Positions 57,953-64,000 of a stretch of DNA of 64,000 nucleotides are shown piece after piece (the first letter of the stretch is position 1; every line of letters begins with the position of its first letter). Source of the DNA: Lathyrus oleraceus (taxonomy: Eukaryota > Streptophyta > Magnoliopsida > Fabales > Fabaceae). The notes under the pieces are model-generated. The model was not told where the DNA came from. It worked only from the letters and a program-made list of their open reading frames with translations, and did no database searches. Location of the stretch: NCBI RefSeq assembly GCF_024323335.1, contig NC_066581.1:293952536-294016535 (forward strand). The letters run 5' to 3'. A program made the translations under genes and the position numbers.

Positions 57953-60876
57953 AGAGACCCGCTGGACGAAAAGAATAAAATAGTCCAGGCAGAAATGGGC
58001 ATCCCGGCGAGCAAAAAAAAAACAGAAAAATGAAAGGTTCGGGCAAAAATTAGGGATAAAATGAAAAAATGTACACCCGGCAAGTCGAAAACCTGAAAAG
58101 GCGACTTGGGAAAAAAAGGGCATCCTGGTGGACTGAAAACCCGAAAGGGCGGTCCAGGCAAAAGAGGGATTGAAACGAACAATTGCGTCTGGCATGATCG
58201 TTTGCGTTTTGGTTAAGGCACATGGATAATACCCGATAGGGATCAATCGGAAGCGTCTTGTTCAGAAGGCAGAAAGCACGGAGGGTCTGAGGACATATGG
58301 GGTGTAACTGAGTTGGAACTCGATGAGATCACGGGTTTCACATTGCCATTAGGATAGATTTTTCCTTTTGTGCGCAATTACCTCTTTTCAGGAATTGCTT
58401 CCTTTGTATTGCTCAATTTGAGCCACACTTTTCAATCAATAAAATGCATATTCAGTCAAATAATTTTGTTTTTGTTTTCATTACCGCTTTGATTGCAAAA
58501 ACATCCAGTTATTTTTGATAAAGAATCTTTGCATTTTAAGACATACAGGTCCCTTCCAATGCATGTTTATAAGATTGAAAGTTTGAAATCTTATTCGGAA
58601 GGTTGAGTGACCCAAGTGTTGAAATCTTGACACGCTTGGGGCACGATTTTATCTAACGATCTCTTTTGCAGGTACTATTAGATATTTTTCACTCACTTGC
58701 AGGTTGTGATGTGGAAGCTTTTGACAAAACAGTCCCCGCAGAGTCCAATCAGGGACGAATGAATAGAAGAATGGCGAAAAGACGATGATAGACGTATGAC
58801 GACCCTTGAGATTAATCAAGAAGACTCTTCAAAGTCTGAAAATTGGAAAGTCTGTATAAATCCCAGGAGTTCGCTCTCCGTCGAGCGCAGAGCAGTTGGG
58901 AATACAAGGTGATGAATCAGAAAAGTCCAGACGAGTCTGGAAGTTCTCAAAATTGGAAAGCCGACAGTGGATTTGGATGATGAATGCCAAGGTTCGACGA
59001 GTCAACGGGTGTTCAGTACCAGAGTTTCCTCGCCTCCTCAAGCAGAGTCGGAAGGACTAATTCCCCAGCAGGTTTTAGATCAATGCTTCCCCAGTCGCCA
59101 GGCCTGAAGGTTGCTATTTCCCGGCGGAGGTATCTGTGGGTGGAGGTTTTCCCTAGCAGAGTCGGGAGTGTTGTACCCCCAGCAAGTCCGAAACCGTTGT
59201 TTCCCCACAGAGTGCATTGGTGGTTCTTATCCCCAGCGAGATTCCCCGAGCAGATTGGGTTCAGTAGAGGTTATCCCCAGCAAGGGTTGCCTTTTCCCAG
59301 CAGTAGTGCTATTCCCCAGCAGGGTGGAGATCGGAGTGTCGTCGAGTTCCTCAGTAGAGTGTCTCGAGCTCCCCAGAAGAGTCCCTTGAGGGGGATACTT
59401 TTTATGCATTCATCATGTAGCTAAGCATGGCATATTGCATAGTAAATCGCGTAGCATTTCCATAATTATGGAGCATTACGCTGAAAAGAATATCATGCAT
59501 CATTATTGCAAGCATGAGCTAGTCTCAGACTGTGGTTATCGTTTGAGAAGTGGTTGCCTGAGGGTGAAGGTGTTGCTCCGAGGAGTTTGGCACCGTTTTT
59601 TTATCAACAGTACTTCCCTAGTAGTACGATACTGGGAGGAACTTTTCCGTCGGACAGAGATGAAAATGAAGATCGGAAGATCATGACACGATCAGCGCGA
59701 CTCGAGCCGTGGTTACCGCTTGAGGTTTGGTTTCGCCGGATGATGAAGATGTTACTCTGAGGAGTTTAACATCATGACGCGATCAGCGTGACTCATGCCG
59801 TGTTTACCGTTTGAGATTTAGTTTCACCGGATGGTGAAGGTGTTACTCTGAGGAGTTCAGCATCATGACGTCAGATCAGCAATGTTCCCCAGTAGTGCGA
59901 TACTGGAGGAAATTTTTCCGTCGGGCGGAGATGGAAATAAAATCAAAGGACGTTACGTGATCAGCGCAAAAATCGGGGTTCAATTGGAGAAAGGGAAGTG
60001 TTGCGGCATTTTCTGGAGAGTGGGGTTCAAATAGAGATTGGAGTTGAAGATTATATCCGGGATGAGGTCCTCAAGATTATCTTCTGTTCATGTGTCACCT
60101 TAGACTTTGGCTGAGGCCAATGGAGATCGTTATGGGTGTCTTCTGAGGAAGAGATGCACATGTTACCTTCCTTTTGTGAAGGTGTACCCTCTGATATGTC
60201 GCCCTCAGAGTGGTGTTTGGTGTTATTTCCGACATTGCCAGCGGAATTATCACAAGAAAGCGGAGAACGGGGTTCAAATGGAGAAAGGGAAATGTTGAGG
60301 CATTTGCTGGAGAGCGGGGTTCAAACGGAGAGAGGGAGACATGAGGTGTTTTCCGGAGAACGGGGTTCACAATGGCGATCGCGAGCTATCGTCAGGCGAC
60401 TGGGGTTCAAATGGAGAATGGGGTTCATTATTTTGGCAAACAAGATGTCCGGGTTCAAATGCAGTGATCTGGGATCATTTGCGCGAACGAAAAATTGCGG
60501 GGTTCAAAAAAAAAAAGGAGAGAAGAGAGAAAAGAGAAAAATTTTCGGGGTTCAAGAGAAAGCAAAAAAAAAAAGTAAAGTAATAATAACCCCCAGCGGA
60601 TGTGTGGTGTTCAGGCCATGGTTATCCCTACGTTACCATTTATTTTGGTATTTGGACCAATTGCTGTTTCGGTGTGCAGGCCGAGTTTCTCCGTACCAGA
60701 CGGATTCTTCTTTCGAGGTTGTTTCTTTGCCGATTCTGACAGGCACTGTTAATTATTTTCCCATCAGAGTGCAAATTGTTCGTCTGTTCTTGGTATTCAA
60801 TCACTCTTCACCCTGATCATCTGAAAGCCGAGGCTGTTCATATCGACAGGTTCACAGTGGATTGAATAGGGGCAGC
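57953..60876 (+). repeat. Ogre 3' untranslated region with several tandem-repeat clusters
   Basis: No supported gene. Clusters: A-rich units with ACCCGAAAGGGCGGTCCAGG (57990-58160); TTCCCCAGCAG-type units (59050-59395, about ten copies); roughly 110-bp units with GTTACTCTGAGGAGTT and ATCATGACG (59530-59900, three copies); GGGGTTCAAATGGAG units (59965-60550, about nine copies). Hypervariable 3' UTR tandem repeats are known in Ogre and related elements. The small frames here are repeat artefacts. Confidence 0.8.
60862..60876 (+). promoter_or_regulatory. Ogre polypurine tract
   Basis: GAATAGGGGCAGC lies directly before the 3' LTR start TGTAACACC. Confidence 0.75.
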
Positions 60877-63800
60877 TGTAACACCTCAAAATTTGCCCTC
60901 CTCTCTTGGGACTAGCTTAGCATATTGCATCTCATCTTTTAGGTCATTAGTCATTGCATCTTTGCATATCATGTGGCCACAATAAGCAAGTCATCCTCCT
61001 AGGTCTTGATCAGAAGATAAAGAGGTTGAGATATTCAAGCTGAGGGTCCTATTGAATTGATCACTAGCCATCTGAGGGTTTGTGCTTCAAATTAGGGTTT
61101 CTTGGGTCCTCAAGGAGAGTGATCATTATCTTGGTTGAAATGGTACATCATTATCATCATGGTCTTGTCATCACCAAGAGATTCATTGTGCTTGATCAGA
61201 TGCCTTGGGATTAGGGTTTTGACCTCTGGTCAACCCTAATCATCTGCATTGTGCCAGTTAGGGCTTGTCAAGGAGATGAGGTTTTCATTAAGAGGAAGGA
61301 TCATTCTAGGATTTTATTGAGCTTATGGAGAATAGGGTTTCATGTTTGAGCCATTTCATCAGAAGTTTGAGGCTCAGGATCATCTATGCATAGCCAATTC
61401 ATCTATCAGTCAACAAAAGTCAACCACAAGTCAATTGATGGATTTGGAGGTAGGAGAGGGTTAGAGACACTTCATTCATGTCCAAACAAGTTTCATTTGA
61501 CATTTTAAACATCAAGAATGAAGAAAATAAAGTCAGATGAAAACTTTCCAAAAATAGAAAGTGACTTGTAATTCAAAATTGCCAAAAATGGAAAGGTTTT
61601 CTCCTTAAAATTACATGTCCAAAAATGCTTCAAATGAAATTTTGTCCAACATGAAAGTTGTAGATCTTGCTCTCACCTTTCCAAAAAGTCCAAGAACATG
61701 AATTTCTCATTTGTGGTTGGCAAGATATGATCAAATCATTGTCAAGAAAAGTTGAATTTCAAACTTGGATAACTTTTGAACCAAATGGCCAAATCATGTG
61801 GTTCTTTTTGGAGCAATTTTCTTTTGATCTCCTCTATTCAATTCATGCATCACATTTCATTAAAACTCATCACACAAAAAGTGCATTTTTCATGTGAACT
61901 TAATTTGAATTTGGAGGGAAAAAGGTGATTTTGAAAAATAAGCATGGTATTCACTTAATTCCAATTGCCTTGGCCTTAAAACAGGTTTTTAAACTTGCTC
62001 CAAGTGAATTTGGTACTGTTACATTGGTTTGCACATGTAAGGGTGAATTGGCCAATTTGCTAATGTGCACTAAACTTGCATTTCACTTAAACCTTTGCAT
62101 TAACACTAAACATGATTACCAACATCATTAGCATCACATATAAAAGCTAAATCATAACTGTTTCATTGCTAATCATAACAGAATTTGGAAATTGAGATCT
62201 AGATCCAAAACTTTTCATCTTTTCTCTCTCACTTTTTCTGCAATTTTCTTCACAAACCTTGCCAAGATCTTCATCAATCCTTCATCCGTGTGCATTATTG
62301 AGGCTGTTGGAAGCAAGATCACAAGGTTTTCAAGCTGAATTTGGAATTGTCAAAGTGAGCTTCATCAATGGAAAATGTGGAATTGAACAAGGTCGTGCAC
62401 AATTAACATCAAAGCCTTGCTTCATTCACTCATACAAGCATCAAAGGACTTCTGTTTTGCATTGCCAAGCCTTGAAACGACCTATTTCACTTCTGCAAAT
62501 TCTTGAAGGTTAGTTTTCGAGCAACACAATTCATAAAATTAATGCATGCTTCTTGTAGATCTTTCTTAGGAGGTAATTCTGCGCTTTGTTTCATTGAATT
62601 TGGTTGAGAAACAAGGAAGTTGTGTGGATTAGAAGATTCATGTGCATAAATGTTTTTCATCGAATCTCTTGATTTAGGTTGAATTAGGTTAAGATGATGT
62701 TAAATTGTTGATGTACACTGAAAGACGGTTCTAATGATGTGCGGTTTGTTAATTTGGGTGACAAAGTGTTCTTGAGCTAGGGTTTAGGATGAACACGCGA
62801 AGAACATGTGAATTTTCGTTTCCAGATGTACTTTGATCCTTTTTTTCGCTGTTTGCATGGTTTATGATGTTATGGCGCCATGTACTGGACCACGTGTCCA
62901 GGTACATTAGTGAGCGCGCGCTGGATTTGAATCCTCCCTCCCTTCGATCCTTGGCGAGGCAATTCTCATTTTGGCATTTAGCATTTTTTCTTCATATATG
63001 CTACACATGTTCATATGCCATTCCACATTTTTTTATTTTCTTCACTCATTCAATAAATCATAACTCATGAAATAATGATCCAAATTGGCTGGGATTTTTT
63101 ACACAATGTTCATCTGGATGTCCTCTATTTTATGAATATTTTTCCAGGATTTGTGCACGTGTGGATTTAAAAGTTGCCTAGGGTTTATGTGAACATGTGG
63201 TTACTTGCACCTTGCTTGCTATTTTGGTTGTGAAATGATGATGCTTGATCCAAAATTCTTGAAATTTTGCATGTGTAAACTAGAGATCCTTAGGGACATT
63301 TTGGATTTGAGTTTGTGATTTTATCATTTCTGGTTTGTGAGATATGAGCTGATCAATCTAGGTGTGACAGTTTGTGTCACACCATTTCTTGTCCAACTTG
63401 TGGATTTTCATTACCATGCCAATTCTATTCCAATTAATCTGAATTTTTTCATGTTGATACTTCTGGATGTTCGGTTTGAGCATGATTTTTTGTGGATTTA
63501 TTGAGTGCATTTCCAATTTGTTTGAGAATTTCCTTTCTGTTTGACCATTTGTGAACCTTTTATGAGTCATGATCTTAAATGATTTGTGAAATTCTTGATA
63601 TGTATTGGATGGACTTGAAATTTTGTGGAGTGATTCTAGACATCTTGAAGTGTGCCATGGATTTGGTTTGATTCATTTATCTTGTGCCAACTCTGTTTTA
63701 TGCTTGTGTGAAGTTGATGCATGATTTTGTGCCTTGTTTGAGCTTGTTTTGCCATGCCTTGACTTGGAATTTAATTGACTTGCTTCCACTTATCCAAATT

Positions 63801-64000
63801 ACTTGAATTTTGGTATGATGATCATGTAATGAGTGCTGTTTAGCCATGATTTTTCTGGAGATTTATTGAATTATTTTTGAGTTGATTTGGATTGAGTCAT
63901 TCTGTTTGATCCAATGAGCTTTCAACTTGCATGCTTTGCACTATTTGCTTTGTGAAATGAAATTGGTGTATGATATGAACATGAGACCACTTGGACATTG
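60877..64000 (+). repeat. Ogre 3' LTR, cut by window end
   Basis: Matches 34670-37790 of the 5' LTR, with the same TATA box (62139-62145). The last bases correspond to about 37790, so roughly 1.8 kb of this LTR lie outside the window. Confidence 0.93.

Larger units (their letters stand above)
34670..64000 (+). mobile_element. Ogre retrotransposon (Ty3/gypsy, Tat lineage), 3' LTR cut by window end
   Basis: 5' LTR 34670-47633 (about 4,947 bp once the inserted chromovirus and its duplicated ATTCA are removed), PBS at 47636, ORF1, gag-pro, an intron, RT/RNase H/integrase, a 2.9-kb repeat-rich 3' untranslated region, a polypurine tract and a 3' LTR from 60877. Size, LTR length, extra ORF before gag, intron position and duplicated RNase H all fit Ogre. 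The coding frames contain in-frame stops but no frameshift that I can see. Confidence 0.93.

Noticed and set aside
58984..60816. Several 60-226 codon ORFs after Ogre integrase
   Set aside because: They run through tandem repeats of the 3' UTR.

Overview
The window is nuclear DNA from a large, repeat-rich plant genome, almost certainly a legume of tribe Fabeae (pea, vetch or lentil type). The grounds are GT-AG introns in every real gene, a conserved plant methyltransferase gene, and a giant Ogre (Ty3/gypsy, Tat lineage) retrotransposon with LTRs of about 4.9 kb, which is typical of that tribe. Only one gene looks like an intact host gene. Nearly everything else is transposable-element sequence in several nested layers.

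Layout. 1-3840: the right part of a Mutator-like element (MULE) that carries a transposase pseudogene (minus) and, divergently, a plant mobile domain (PMD) pseudogene (plus). 3841-7842: AT-rich DNA with a multi-exon RPA1-like (OB-fold) gene relic, a long TA microsatellite and two closely spaced Helitron 3' ends. 7843-12734: relics of LTR elements (a Tat-like LTR with an opposite-strand ORF, two copia-type LTR+PBS units, a TRIM) and AT-rich sequence. 12735-17330: a second MULE with about 115-bp terminal inverted repeats, a small ORF, the 3' half of a transposase and another PMD pseudogene. 17345-21200: the host gene, an orthologue of Arabidopsis QUA3 with 7 coding exons and a MITE in intron 1. 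21406-25676: a 5'-truncated LINE (minus) split by a solo LTR of a chromovirus. 25677-34669: more element debris, including an inverted-repeat element, a copia-type LTR pair in minus orientation and an env-position ORF. 34670-64000: an Ogre element running past the right edge; its 5' LTR is split by an 8,012-bp Tekay/Del-type chromovirus with target duplication ATTCA.

How it fits together. The nesting order is readable: a copia-type element was hit by Ogre (LTRs differ by roughly 1.4% by eye), and the Ogre LTR was later hit by the chromovirus (LTRs differ by only about 6 substitutions in 1.75 kb). Most disabling lesions in the MULEs, Ogre and chromovirus are in-frame stop codons one C-to-T or G-to-A change from CAG, CAA, CGA or TGG, as expected from deamination of methylated cytosine in silenced DNA. 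Ogre keeps an intron between its protease and reverse transcriptase frames that closes exactly in frame. The chromovirus LTRs carry six or seven copies of a perfect 14-bp palindrome, the most striking unexplained structure here. I found no bacterial-type system, no tRNA or rRNA gene and no CRISPR. All counts and alignments were made by eye.
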